Shown here: positions 9,019 to 16,854 of the stretch, piece after piece
Layout of the letters: each line of letters begins with the position of its first letter
How positions within the stretch are numbered: the first letter of the stretch is position 1
NCBI RefSeq assembly: GCF_030816965.1
Contig: NZ_JAUSYQ010000002.1
Location: 310,001-374,000, forward strand
DNA from: Streptomyces canus
Lineage (GTDB): Bacteria; Actinomycetota; Actinomycetes; Streptomycetales; Streptomycetaceae
Length of the DNA: 64,000 bases
Reading direction: 5' to 3'
Translations under genes and position numbers: made by a program
The notes under the pieces: generated by a model
The model's database searches: none
The model's input: only the letters and a program-made list of their open reading frames with translations
Told to the model about the DNA's origin: nothing

Positions 9019-9648
9019 TCAGCGCAGCCAGCTGCCGCGACGAACCGGAGGAAGCTTGGCCCAGGCCCTGCCGAGGCCGAGGGTGTCGCCGGCGGAGGCG
9101 GCGGCCAGGGCGATCAGGACGACGGCGTAGACGAGGTGGTAGTCCGCGAAGGGGTTCGTCGACATGCTCGGCGAACCGTCGAAGAGGTGCTGGGCGGGCG
9201 GCCATTCGGCGACCCACATCAGCGCCATCATCACGGTGCCCGCGACGGCCGCGAGCCGCAGTGCCACCCCCGCGATCAGCGCGACACCGATCCCGAGCAG
9301 ACCGAGCATGAACAGCCAGTCGGCCCAGGTGTCCCCGGCCCAGGAGTGGAAGGTGGACTCCATCGGGCCGGCGGCCACCCCGCCGAGGAAGCCCTTGGTG
9401 GGCGAGCCGCCGTCGATCCAGCCCTTGCCTGACTGAGTGGCGTAGCCGAGGCCGAAGGTCTTGTCGAGGAAGGCCCACAGGAAGACGAACCCGGTGAGCA
9501 GGCGCAGGGACGCGAAGGTGTAGGCCCGCGCCGTCTGCGTGCCGGTACGTGCCGACACCGCCGACCCGGAGCCGGAGGCGGTCCGGTTCCTGCGGAAGTT
9601 CGGCAGGTGGAAGCCGGAGTTCCGGTGAGGGTGCTCGTGCACGGCCAT
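9019..9648 (-). CDS. DoxX-family membrane protein
   Basis: A 209-residue integral membrane protein with about four hydrophobic segments (roughly residues 47-64, 110-130, 133-152 and 168-186). RLLTGFVFLWAFLDKTFGLG is the usual DoxX/quinone oxidoreductase start, and a long loop PTKGFLGGVAAGPMESTFHS precedes helix 2. DoxX relatives include the large subunit of thiosulfate:quinone oxidoreductase, but the role here is unproven. It has its own upstream palindrome and is found in the equivalent OsdR-controlled region of other Streptomyces. Confidence 0.85.
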   Translation of the reverse strand: MAVHEHPHRNSGFHLPNFRRNRTASGSGSAVSARTGTQTARAYTFASLRLLTGFVFLWAFLDKTFGLGYATQSGKGWIDGGSPTKGFLGGVAAGPMESTFHSWAGDTWADWLFMLGLLGIGVALIAGVALRLAAVAGTVMMALMWVAEWPPAQHLFDGSPSMSTNPFADYHLVYAVVLIALAAASAGDTLGLGRAWAKLPPVRRGSWLR

Positions 9649-9754
9649 GGTGGTGATCCCTTCGGGGAGGAGCGAGAAGGTCCGTTCGGTGCCTGACGCC
9701 CCTCACTCTCGTCGCGTACGGCGGTTGCCACCGGATGCCGAAGGTCCGTGCCCC

Positions 9755-9772
9755 CAGGGCTGAACGGCCCTG
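9755..9772. promoter_or_regulatory. DosR/OsdR-like operator 3 (one mismatch)
   Basis: CAGGGCTGAACGGCCCTG keeps the 6-2-6 layout, with core 9757-9770 and one arm position changed (GGGCTG opposite CGGCCC). It lies about 110 bp upstream of the DoxX gene. Confidence 0.6.
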
Positions 9773-9800
9773 TTTTCAGGGACTGTCGGGCGCCCCCGGT

Positions 9801-10538
9801 TCAACGAGCCGTCAAGCCATGCGCACGGAACTGCTCCCGTACCCGATCGACCGAATCCCGCGTCGGGCTCGGCGTGTCACGCAGCGGGAAGGGGACACCG
9901 AGGGCCTCGTACTTCGCGGCGCCGAGCTTGTGGAACGGCAGGACGTCCACGCGGTCGACGGAGCCGAGCCCGGCCACGAAGCCCGCCAGGCCGTCGATGG
10001 CGTCCGGGTCGTCCGTCCAGCCGGGCACCAGGACGTATCGGACCCACATCTTCACGCCGAGCCGGTCGAGGCGGGTGGCGAAGTTCAGGGTGGGGCCGAG
10101 CTCGCCACCCGTCAGCCGCCGGTAGGTCGTGATGTCGAAGGACTTGATGTCCAGGAGCACCAGGTCGGTGTCGGCGAGGAGTTCGTCGGTGGCGCGGGCG
10201 CCGAGGAAGCCCGAGGTGTCGAGCGCCGTGTGCAGTCCTGACTCCTTGCAGCGGCGCAGGAGTTCGCCCGTGAAGGCGGACTGGAGGAGCGGTTCCCCGC
10301 CGGTGACGGTGACCCCGCCGCCGGCCGTGACGACGAAGGCACGGTACTTCTCGATCTCCGCCATCACCTCGTCGACCGTCGCCTCCCGTCCGTCGCGCAT
10401 GTGCCAGGTGTCGGGGTTGGCGCAGTACAGGCACCGCAGCGGACAGCCGGAGAGGAACAGGACGAACCGGGTCCCGGGACCGTCCACGCCGGTGGACAGG
10501 TCCCAGGAGTGGATCCGCCCGTTCACCGTCACCGCCAT
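9801..10538 (-). CDS. pflA: Pyruvate formate-lyase activating enzyme (radical SAM)
   Basis: A 245-residue glycyl-radical-enzyme activase. The radical SAM cluster motif CxxxCxxC is C32, C36 and C39 (GCPLRCLYCANPDTW), followed by the SAM-contact motif GGEP (80-83) and LLDIKSFD. It would use SAM and a reduced 4Fe-4S cluster to form the glycyl radical on pyruvate formate-lyase. It is complete, but its normal partner pflB is reduced to about 20 codons just upstream, ending 5 nt before this ATG. No clear Shine-Dalgarno is seen, consistent with former coupling. A GTG at 10547 is an alternative start. Confidence 0.9.
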   Translation of the reverse strand: MAVTVNGRIHSWDLSTGVDGPGTRFVLFLSGCPLRCLYCANPDTWHMRDGREATVDEVMAEIEKYRAFVVTAGGGVTVTGGEPLLQSAFTGELLRRCKESGLHTALDTSGFLGARATDELLADTDLVLLDIKSFDITTYRRLTGGELGPTLNFATRLDRLGVKMWVRYVLVPGWTDDPDAIDGLAGFVAGLGSVDRVDVLPFHKLGAAKYEALGVPFPLRDTPSPTRDSVDRVREQFRAHGLTAR

Positions 10539-10543
10539 CGTGC

Positions 10544-10606
10544 TCACAGCGACCCATGGAAGGTGCGGCTGATCACGTCGAGCTGCTGTTCGCGGGTCAC
10601 CTGTCC
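10544..10606 (-). pseudogene. pflB: C-terminal stub of pyruvate formate-lyase
   Basis: The last codons before the stop at 10544 read VTREQQLDVISRTFHGSL, the extreme C-terminus of pyruvate formate-lyase. The glycyl-radical loop and the rest of the 750-residue enzyme are gone. Upstream of about 10606 the frame has no similarity. The stub lies directly before the intact activase gene, as expected for a pflBA operon that lost pflB by deletion. Confidence 0.8.
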
Positions 10607-10776
10607 CGACGGCCACACGGCCCTCTGAGGGGTGGCGGGCCCGGACGGCTGTCGGTGACGCCGGGGGTCGTGCTGGGGGTGGTGGGCGTCGGCCACGCCC
10701 CAGGCGACCTGCACGAGTACTGTCCTCACGGCGCCGGGAACCGCCCGGCAGCGGGGCCCACCGGGCCATGCCGATG

Positions 10777-10790
10777 GGGCCGGTCGGCCC
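10777..10790. promoter_or_regulatory. DosR/OsdR-like operator 4
   Basis: The perfect palindrome GGGCCGGTCGGCCC lies between the pflB stub (-) and the DosR-like regulator (+, start 10873), 82 bp before the latter. It could serve autoregulation and the lost pflBA promoter. Confidence 0.7.
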
Positions 10791-10872
10791 TAGTGCGACC
10801 GGCCCCGGCGAGCGATGATCGTGCTTGCGGGCAACCCGCCGCCCGTCCGTCGCCGGGGAACTAGGGGCCGTC

Positions 10873-11574
10873 ATGACCGGGACACGCAACTTCACGGAGC
10901 AGGATCCGATCCGTGTCTTCCTGCTCGACGACCACGAGGTCGTACGACGCGGTATCACCGACCTGCTCGACGCCGAACCGGACATCTCGGTGGTCGGCGA
11001 CGCGGACACCGTGGAGCGCGCCCTCGTCCGCGGCCCGGCGCTGCGCCCGGACGTCGCCGTGCTCGACGTACGCCTGCCGGACGGCGACGGCATCACGGTC
11101 TGCCGGGAGCTGCGCAACCAGATGCCGGAGCTGGCCTGTCTGATGTTGACCTCGTTCGACGAAGAGGACGCACTGCTGGACGCGATCATGGCAGGGGCCT
11201 CGGGCTACGTGCTCAAGCAGATCCGGGGAACCGACCTGGTCTCGGCGGTGCGTACGGTCGCCTCGGGCCAGTCGATGCTCGATCCCGCGACCACGGCCCG
11301 CCTGATCCGCTCGCTGCGCGCCGAACCCGCCGAGACACCTGCCCCGGCACCCGAACTGGCCGGCCTGTCGCCCCGCGAGCGGGACATCCTCGCCCTGATC
11401 GGCGACGGCCTGACCAACCGCGAGATCGGCAAGAAGCTCTACCTGTCGGAGAAGACCGTCAAGAACCACATCTCCCGGCTCCTGGCCAAACTCGGCGTCC
11501 AGCGCCGCGTCCAGGCCGCGGTCCTGGCTTCCCACCTGGAACAGCCGAACCCCGGCGGCCGTCCGGCGAAATAG
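10873..11574 (+). CDS. osdR: DosR/OsdR-like NarL-family response regulator
   Basis: A 233-residue response regulator. The receiver domain (about 13-130) has acidic residues D19-D20, phosphoacceptor D65 (AVLDVRLPDG), the T/S switch in LMLTSFDEED and lysine in GYVLKQI. A LuxR-type HTH covers about 163-220 (LSPRERDILALIGDGLTNRE, LSEKTVKNHISRLLAKLG). The stretch VFLLDDHEVVRRG and the PDGDGI/ILAGASGYV-type segments are very close to mycobacterial DosR and Streptomyces OsdR. The ATG at 10873 is chosen over 10825 because DosR proteins start near the receiver. No sensor kinase is present in the window. It likely binds the GGGCCG-NN-CGGCCC sites. Confidence 0.88.
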   Translation: MTGTRNFTEQDPIRVFLLDDHEVVRRGITDLLDAEPDISVVGDADTVERALVRGPALRPDVAVLDVRLPDGDGITVCRELRNQMPELACLMLTSFDEEDALLDAIMAGASGYVLKQIRGTDLVSAVRTVASGQSMLDPATTARLIRSLRAEPAETPAPAPELAGLSPRERDILALIGDGLTNREIGKKLYLSEKTVKNHISRLLAKLGVQRRVQAAVLASHLEQPNPGGRPAK

Positions 11575-11603
11575 CGCCGACCGGGCCGTTCAGAGCCCAC
11601 CCC

Positions 11604-11617
11604 GGGCCGGACGGCCC
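11604..11617. promoter_or_regulatory. DosR/OsdR-like operator 5
   Basis: The perfect palindrome GGGCCGGACGGCCC lies about 90 bp upstream of the start of the broken Acg-type nitroreductase. Acg-family genes are DosR targets in mycobacteria. Confidence 0.65.
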
Positions 11618-11707
11618 CTGCTCCTCCCCGTGCGCCGGGCGCCAGGCTGAGCCGGTCACCGAGAAGCCCCGACGCCTCCTTCGGCGCAGGGCGGCGAGGA
11701 GCCCCCG

Positions 11708-11870
11708 ATGCGTCGTGTCCCCGTCCTCTACGCGACAACTCTGGAGGCGCTGGTCTCCGCGGCCGTGGCCGCACCGTCGATCCACAGCACCCAGCCCTGG
11801 CGCTTCCGCCTGGGCTCGGACGCGCTCACGCTGGAGATCCGCGGCCACCGCGCGGCCGGGCCGCTGACAA
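11708..11870 (+). pseudogene. N-terminal remnant of Acg-type nitroreductase
   Basis: The first 50 or so codons, including LEALVSAAVAAPSIHSTQPW and RFRLGSDALTLEIRG, match the start of the Acg/Rv2032-type FMN-binding nitroreductase family. The similarity stops near 11870, where the frame runs straight into a piece of a PucR-type regulator. About 270 residues of the usual 320 are missing. The upstream DosR-like operator is intact. Confidence 0.7.
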
Positions 11871-11879
11871 CAAGCTCAA

Positions 11880-12440
11880 CGGACTGCGCGCCGGCCACCG
11901 TCCGGCAAGTGATCGACGCCTTCGCCGAGGGCTACGAACGCGCCCAACTCCTGGCAGTACGCCAGGAAGAGGCGGCTCCGCCGCGAGTTCATCCGACGAC
12001 CTCCTCTACGGCCGCAGCGACCTCGGCCGCCTCGCCGAGCGCGCCGAACGCTTCGGCCTGCGCCTGTCCCACGCGCACGCGGTCGCCGTAGCCCAAGGGC
12101 CTGCCGCTTACGACGAGGGCGACCCGGTGCCCCGGCAGGTGGAACGCGCGCTCATCTCCCGCTTCGGCGACCGCAGCGTCCTGCTCACCACCAAGGACGG
12201 CCGCCTGCTGTGCATCGCCCCCGGTCCCAGGACGAGGTCCTCAGCTACTTCGCCGAACAGGCCCGCGCCGCCACCGACGGCGGCCGGGTCGCCATCGGCC
12301 GCCCCCAGTCCGGCCCCGGCGGCGTCGTCCAGTCCTACGAAGAAGCCCTCAACGCCCTCGGACTCGCCGAACGCACCGCACCCTCCCATGCACCGGTTGC
12401 GACCACCGACCCGGCCGCGGAACACCTGCAGCTGATCCGC
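11880..12440 (+). pseudogene. PucR/CdaR-type regulator remnant with frameshifts
   Basis: Three frames carry consecutive parts of one protein. They are RQVIDAFAEGYERAQLLAVR (to about 11970), then DLLYGRSDLGRLAERAERFG and VERALISRFGDRSVLLTTKD (about 12000-12220), then QDEVLSYFAEQARAATDGGR and VAIGRPQSGPGGVVQSYEEA (from about 12225). This is the middle of PucR-type regulators, the GGDEF-like CdaR domain. Both the N-terminal sensory part and the C-terminal HTH are missing. At least two frameshifts make it non-functional. Confidence 0.65.
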
Positions 12441-12641
12441 CCCGATGCCTGCCGTGCTGGTCGGAGAGGCACTGTCACACCCGCGTGGGACCGTGAAGAG
12501 ATGGACAAGCGGCGCGCGGTCGACGCCCGCTCCGGGGGCATGCCGTGCCGCCCGGCAGACGGAGGTGCCCGCACGGCTGCGGGCCTGGTACCAGCCGACC
12601 GCGACAGCCACCGCGCGCCCTGAGCCGAGAAAGGCCGCGTC

Positions 12642-13160
12642 ATGACCGACATCGACACACAGTTCCTGCGCAGTCTCTTCGACGAGGAAGGCAGCCTGCA
12701 CACCGCCGGCCGCACCGCCCTGTACCGGCTCCACGGCCCCGAAGGCCTGCTCTACGTCGGCATCTCCACCTGCCCGCTCACCCGCATCCGCACCCACTTG
12801 CAACAACAGCCCTGGGGCCGCCGCGTCATCGCCATCCAGGTCGACTATCCCGACGACGCACACGCAGCCGAACGTGAAGCCGTCCAAGCCGAACGGCCCC
12901 TGCACAACGTCGTCTTCAACGGGACAGCCCCTCCCCCACCACCCGACCGGGCATCCCGACTGAGGTCCGAACTCGCCGCGCAACAGCGACGGCTGGAAGA
13001 ACTCGAGGCGGCCGTGCCCCGGTCCACCACCCACCTACGTCTCATCCTCCGCGGCATCACCGCAGCGCAGACAAAAGTCGCGAAACTCGCCAGAGAAGTC
13101 GAGGAAGCGGAGGCCGCTCAGCACTCACCCGGACGGCAGACCAGAGGGGCGAAGCCGTAG
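12642..13160 (+). CDS. GIY-YIG nuclease-family protein
   Basis: A 172-residue protein. A GIY-YIG domain covers about 25-90: ALYRLHGPEGLLYVGIS stands for the two signature strands, followed by LTRIRTH (candidate catalytic Arg), H-rich helix text and AEREAVQAERPLHNV (candidate metal-binding Glu). A charged helical C-terminus (about 110-160) may form a coiled coil. Such proteins are common in Streptomyces mobile regions and may be nucleases, but activity is not shown. No partner gene is adjacent. Confidence 0.8.
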   Translation: MTDIDTQFLRSLFDEEGSLHTAGRTALYRLHGPEGLLYVGISTCPLTRIRTHLQQQPWGRRVIAIQVDYPDDAHAAEREAVQAERPLHNVVFNGTAPPPPPDRASRLRSELAAQQRRLEELEAAVPRSTTHLRLILRGITAAQTKVAKLAREVEEAEAAQHSPGRQTRGAKP

Positions 13161-13596
13161 GCGCCGCAAGAGAATCAACCAACCGCTCAGCAGCGGGCAC
13201 CGCGTCGCGCCGCCCCCCTGTGGTGAGGGGAGGGCGATTCGGGGGCCAAGGCCGAGTCGTACGCGACGAGTCGCGAGGACTCGTCGCGGGCTACCGGAGC
13301 GGGGGCCGGAACCGGGGCCGGCTGTTCGGTGCTGTTGGTCGAGCTGCATGGGGCCGAGCGCGTCGAGGGGCGCGAGGACAACAACATTGGCTCACCAGGA
13401 TTCGGCGGGCGACGCGGGCTTTCTCGTAGCGGCGTACCAGCCCCATGGCGTCGGCCGCGAGGACGAGGAATGCCGAATGATCGCTGAGTCGCGGCCTTTG
13501 TCGGCATCGACGCAGAGTTACGCCGCCCCGCGTCCAAGGATTTTCAGGCCCGGGCGGGGCCGAATGGGCGGGAAGGCGACTGATCGCCATACGTAC
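13161..13596. other. Gap with no supported gene
   Basis: About 440 bp between the GIY-YIG gene and the convergent hydrolase. Short open frames exist on both strands, but none resembles a known family, has a good ribosome site or reads as globular protein. Nothing regulatory was recognised. Confidence 0.5.
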
Positions 13597-14400
13597 TCAC
13601 CGCTGTTCCGACGGATGGGCCGACTGGCGCAGGTGTGCGTCGATCAGGGCGAAGGTGGCTTCCGGCTGTTCGATCTGCGGAAGATGTCCGGCCTTGGGGA
13701 CGACTTCGAGTCGGCCGTCGCCGAATGCGTCGGCGTACGCGGCGCCGTAGGCGGGGGTGACGATGCGGTCGCTCTCACCCCAGAGCAGAAGGGAAGGCAC
13801 CTGGACCTTCCCGAGCCGGCGCAGCAGCGTGGGGTCGTACATGTAGGGATCGCCGGCGAGGAGGCGCATGGTGGCCATGTTGGCTTGTCTGCGCGCGAGT
13901 TCTTCGGGCGGGAGGCCGGCCGGGTCGAGGTAGTAGCGGTCCGGGTCGTGCCAGGAGTGCTCCGCGACGCCTCGGGCGTCAAGGGCGAAGAGGTCGGTGA
14001 TGTGTTCCGTCTCGACCTGCACGCCGACCGCGTCGATCAGGACGAGGCCGGTGATGCTTCCCGCGCTGTCACGTACGGCCATCTCGGCGGCTGTCCAGCC
14101 CCCGAGGGAGGAGCCGACGACGAGAACATCGCGCAGCCGGCGGTCGCGCAGCATGTGCAGATAGGCGAGGGCAAGGTCGTCGATGCCGGTGAGCCAGTCG
14201 GGGCGGCGGGCGCCGTCCCAGCCAGGGTGCACGGGTGTGATCGTGTGGGCGGTGCGGGAGAGGTGCTGGGCGAGGCCGGCGACAGTGGCGGGGCCTCCGC
14301 CGCCGTGCAGGACGAGGACCGGTCTGCCTGCTCCGGCCTCGGACAGGGTCAGGGACAGGTCGGCGTACATGGCTGACGCGTTGGTGGACATGCCGACCAT
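13597..14400 (-). CDS. Alpha/beta hydrolase
   Basis: A 267-residue alpha/beta-hydrolase fold protein. The oxyanion loop is LHGGGGPATV, the nucleophile elbow is GSSLGG (S98 in ORF numbering), the acid is the Asp in WGESDRIV, and the catalytic His is in KAGHLPQIE. The substrate is unknown. It is divergent from a MarR gene 54 bp away with an AT-rich palindrome between, so the hydrolase is probably repressed by that MarR protein. An ATG at 14391 is an equally good start. Confidence 0.9.
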   Translation of the reverse strand: MVGMSTNASAMYADLSLTLSEAGAGRPVLVLHGGGGPATVAGLAQHLSRTAHTITPVHPGWDGARRPDWLTGIDDLALAYLHMLRDRRLRDVLVVGSSLGGWTAAEMAVRDSAGSITGLVLIDAVGVQVETEHITDLFALDARGVAEHSWHDPDRYYLDPAGLPPEELARRQANMATMRLLAGDPYMYDPTLLRRLGKVQVPSLLLWGESDRIVTPAYGAAYADAFGDGRLEVVPKAGHLPQIEQPEATFALIDAHLRQSAHPSEQR

Positions 14401-14421
14401 AGTAACTAAGCATCTTTATAT

Positions 14422-14431
14422 AAGCTAGCTT
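14422..14431. promoter_or_regulatory. Likely MarR operator in divergent promoter
   Basis: The perfect palindrome AAGCTAGCTT sits in a strikingly AT-rich stretch (14400-14432) between the divergent hydrolase and MarR genes. Position and base content suggest overlapping promoters and the MarR binding site. Confidence 0.5.
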
Positions 14432-14453
14432 GGTCATGGCGTAGACTCGATGC

Positions 14454-14876
14454 ATGCACGTTGAGCTGCAAGAACTCGGCAGAGCGGTCAAACAGGCCCA
14501 GTACCGCCAGCATCGGGCCCTCGACAGCGCCCTCCAGGCCGTCGGCACGACACTGGCCCAGTGGGACGCCCTTCGCGCGATCAGCCGCTCCCCCGGAGCG
14601 TCCGCCCGCGAGCTGGCCGCAGCCACGTTCCAGACCGAACAAGCCTTCGGAACACTCGCCGGCCGCCTTACCGCCCAGAACCTCGTGGAACGCCGACCAG
14701 GACGCGGTCGGCGCATCGAACACCACCTCACACCCACCGGTCGGCAGATCCTGGCAGCAGGCCACAAGATCGCCGACGAAGTGCTCGCCGACTGCTTCTC
14801 CGCCCTGCCGGACGCGGACCGCGCAACCCTCCTCGACCTGCTTCAGCGCCTCACCACAACACGAGACACTTGCTGA
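14454..14876 (+). CDS. MarR-family transcriptional regulator
   Basis: A 140-residue winged-HTH protein of typical MarR length. The recognition region is ASARELAAATFQTEQAFGTL, the wing is LVERRPGRGRRIEHHLTPTG, and dimerising helices lie at both ends. It probably represses itself and the divergent hydrolase. The ligand is unknown. Confidence 0.87.
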   Translation: MHVELQELGRAVKQAQYRQHRALDSALQAVGTTLAQWDALRAISRSPGASARELAAATFQTEQAFGTLAGRLTAQNLVERRPGRGRRIEHHLTPTGRQILAAGHKIADEVLADCFSALPDADRATLLDLLQRLTTTRDTC

Positions 14877-14899
14877 ACCACCCCGCCTCTGATGGCGGC

Positions 14900-15049
14900 T
14901 CAGGTCTGTCCGGGCCGGGCGGAGTTGTGTTGCCTCGTTGCGGGCCGGCCATGAAAGATCTCCAGGCATTCGGAGACCGCGGTGAACAGCTCCGGGCGGG
15001 TGCGCCACCGTCTGCGGTTGCGCAGGTGGACCTGGATCCGGCTCCGGAA
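14900..15049 (-). pseudogene. IS3-family transposase C-terminal remnant
   Basis: The minus-strand text RSRIQVHLRNRRRWRTRPEL followed by FTAVSECLEIFH matches the end of IS3-family OrfB, where family members read close to LLNRRRWRTRxEL...EYLEIFHNRQRRHSALG. The catalytic DDE region and the rest of the element are absent. The remaining gap up to 15350 shows nothing else recognisable. Confidence 0.6.
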
Positions 15050-15350
15050 CGACACCCTCGTCGCGTTGTCCGCGCGCTCCCCGCCGACGGGCGTCAACGC
15101 CGTGGCAGCAAGGCCGCACGTACGGGCGCGAGGTCGATGCCGTGGCGGGTGACGTTGCCAACAGGGGCTCTTTGTCCGCAAACTGGATCGACGTCGGTCG
15201 CATGCCGACCGTGGGACACCGGCGCGCTACACCCACGCGCCCCTACGGCCCGTCACCTGGACGAGCAAGTTCGCTGTCCGGTCTGATACTTGAACCTCCC
15301 GTGCGGCGGTCTGTGATCACGGAAGAGCTGCGACGGAAGGAACTGCGCGT

Positions 15351-15731
15351 ATGTCGTCCGGGTTTGGCTTTCGGCCGTGGGCTCTGGGCATGAGATTCGT
15401 GCTGGAACTGGTGGCTCTGGTCTGCTTCGGACTCTGGGCATGGGCCACTGTTCCCGCTCCCCTTCGCTATGTCTGCGTCGTTGCGGCTCCCCTGTTCGTA
15501 GCCGTGCTGTGGGGCACGTTTGCCACTCCAGACGATGCGTCCCGGTCGGGGAGGACAGTGATCGCGACACCTGGTCCGCTGCGGTTCCTGCTGGAGCTGG
15601 CGGTGTTCTTCGGTGGTGCGGCGGCGTTGTACGCGGCGGGATCCCATGTTCTCGCCGTGACGCTCGGCGGCGTGCTGGTCATGTACCACCTGCTGTCATG
15701 GGACCGGGTCCTGTGGCTGCTCAGGCATTGA
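15351..15731 (+). CDS. YrdB-family (DUF2568) membrane protein
   Basis: A 126-residue protein with four hydrophobic segments (about 13-32, 39-55, 76-92 and 98-116) and family text RFVLELVALVCFGLWAW and ATPGPLRFLLELAVFFGGAA. It is a small inner-membrane protein of unknown function. It stands alone between IS debris. Confidence 0.82.
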   Translation: MSSGFGFRPWALGMRFVLELVALVCFGLWAWATVPAPLRYVCVVAAPLFVAVLWGTFATPDDASRSGRTVIATPGPLRFLLELAVFFGGAAALYAAGSHVLAVTLGGVLVMYHLLSWDRVLWLLRH

Positions 15732-16080
15732 TTCCGCCCCAGCGGGTTCGGGTGGGCGGTACTCCACGCACTCTGCCTGCCGGTCCTCCCGTCTTGTGTC
15801 CACGGCGTGCCCGAGAGGACACCTTTACAGGGGCAGGGTGTCCAGCTGCGCCATGAGGCGAGTGCGACCCGAGCGCTCCCAGCCAGGTGGCGAAGTCCAT
15901 GACGTCAGGGAAGGCCGCCCGTACGCCGGCGAGGTCGACGGTGTAGTAGGTCTCGTTCGCCCAGGTCATCACCTTGGCGACCTCCGGTGCGTGTTCCCAC
16001 ACCACCTCGATCGGGATCTGCGCGTGCGGTACGGGGCGACCCGCCCCACTCAGTGCGACGGCACGCTGCGGGGACCCTGA
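15721..16080 (-). pseudogene. Fragment of unidentified protein
   Basis: The minus strand carries a protein-like stretch, HAQIPIEVVWEHAPEVAKVM then TWANETYYTVDLAGVRAAFP and DVMDFATWLG, from about 16030 down to 15870. It then degrades. A GTG at 16005 could start it, but similarity-like text begins upstream of that. I do not recognise the family. It lies inside a patchwork of mobile-element debris and is probably a relic. Confidence 0.4.
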
Positions 16081-16084
16081 CAGT

Positions 16085-16250
16085 TCAGGCAGCCGTCGTC
16101 TGATCCAGGTTCCCCCGGCTTTGGCGGCGAGGTGAGTGGTGGTCTTGTCGTGGTAGCCGAGAGCCCGGGTGAGGGCGGGTGCGGGTAGTCATGCGGAAGA
16201 CTGCGCCACGGAATGCCGGTGCGGGCCACGTAGAGCACCGCATCGGGGAT
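16085..16250 (-). pseudogene. IS5-type transposase and integrase-like debris
   Basis: The minus strand reads LYVARTGIPWRSLPHDYPHP (about 16190-16250), typical of the N-terminal region of IS5-type transposases. In another frame it continues as GYHDKTTTHLAAKAGGTWIR (about 16100-16165), which resembles a motif common at the end of Streptomyces integrase-like proteins. Neither piece is complete. Confidence 0.5.
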
Positions 16251-16344
16251 CTCTCGCAGGTACAGCTGAGGGTTTCGTCGCCACTTGCTCTCGTCACCTC
16301 TGCATGGACGAAGGGCGGCCCTGCCTCAAGCGCCGGGCCGTACG

Positions 16345-16854
16345 TCAACCGGCGGGTTTGATGCGGAGGACGGCGGCCGCATCCAGGATGTCGACGACCT
16401 TCAGGCTCATGGCGTCGTTGATGGTCGCAGCGGGGCCCTCGCCGCAGCTGAACGCGACACCACCTCCGCCGTCCGACGACACGCTGCCGCCACCGGAACA
16501 GCCCGAGACGCTGTAACCCGACCCTGTCAGCTGAGCGACCATGTCCACCTCTCCGTCGGCGATCGCGGTCACCTTGATCGGCCCGAGGCCGTACGCTTCC
16601 GGAACTGTCACGGCGTCCCCCACGGCGACCTTGATTTCGCACTTCCCGTCAGCACACGGTCCGGTTGGCGAGGGCGACGGCGTGACCGTGTGTGTGGGCT
16701 CGGACGCCGACCCGGATCCGGACCCGCTGGGCCGGCTCCCGGCGGTGGGCCCATCCGAAGAATCCGACGAACACGACGTGAGAACGGCGAACACGCAAGC
16801 GCCAACAACGGCAACGGCGGCGGTGGATGACGTTCCTCTAAGACGTCGTCTCAT
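16345..16854 (-). CDS. Putative lipoprotein, 5' end interrupted by an IS
   Basis: A 169-residue protein: a signal peptide with lipobox LTSC (about residues 25-28), a Ser/Gly/Pro-rich linker, and a small Cys-containing domain (CADGKCEIKVAVGDAVTVPE and GGGGVAFSCGEG). Function is unknown. The IS5-type element at 16843 begins inside its first codons. The present ATG at 16854 (MRRRLRGTSS) lies in the IS terminal repeat; the pre-insertion gene would have read MAIMMLRGTSS or MMLRGTSS from beyond the IS. The promoter and original ribosome site are now 850 bp away, so expression is doubtful. Confidence 0.75.
   Translation of the reverse strand: MRRRLRGTSSTAAVAVVGACVFAVLTSCSSDSSDGPTAGSRPSGSGSGSASEPTHTVTPSPSPTGPCADGKCEIKVAVGDAVTVPEAYGLGPIKVTAIADGEVDMVAQLTGSGYSVSGCSGGGSVSSDGGGGVAFSCGEGPAATINDAMSLKVVDILDAAAVLRIKPAG
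16838..16842. repeat. Target-site duplication, left copy
   Basis: CTAAG directly flanks the left end of the IS5-type element and is repeated at 17692-17696. A shorter 2-4 bp duplication with slightly different IS ends is also possible. Confidence 0.65.
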
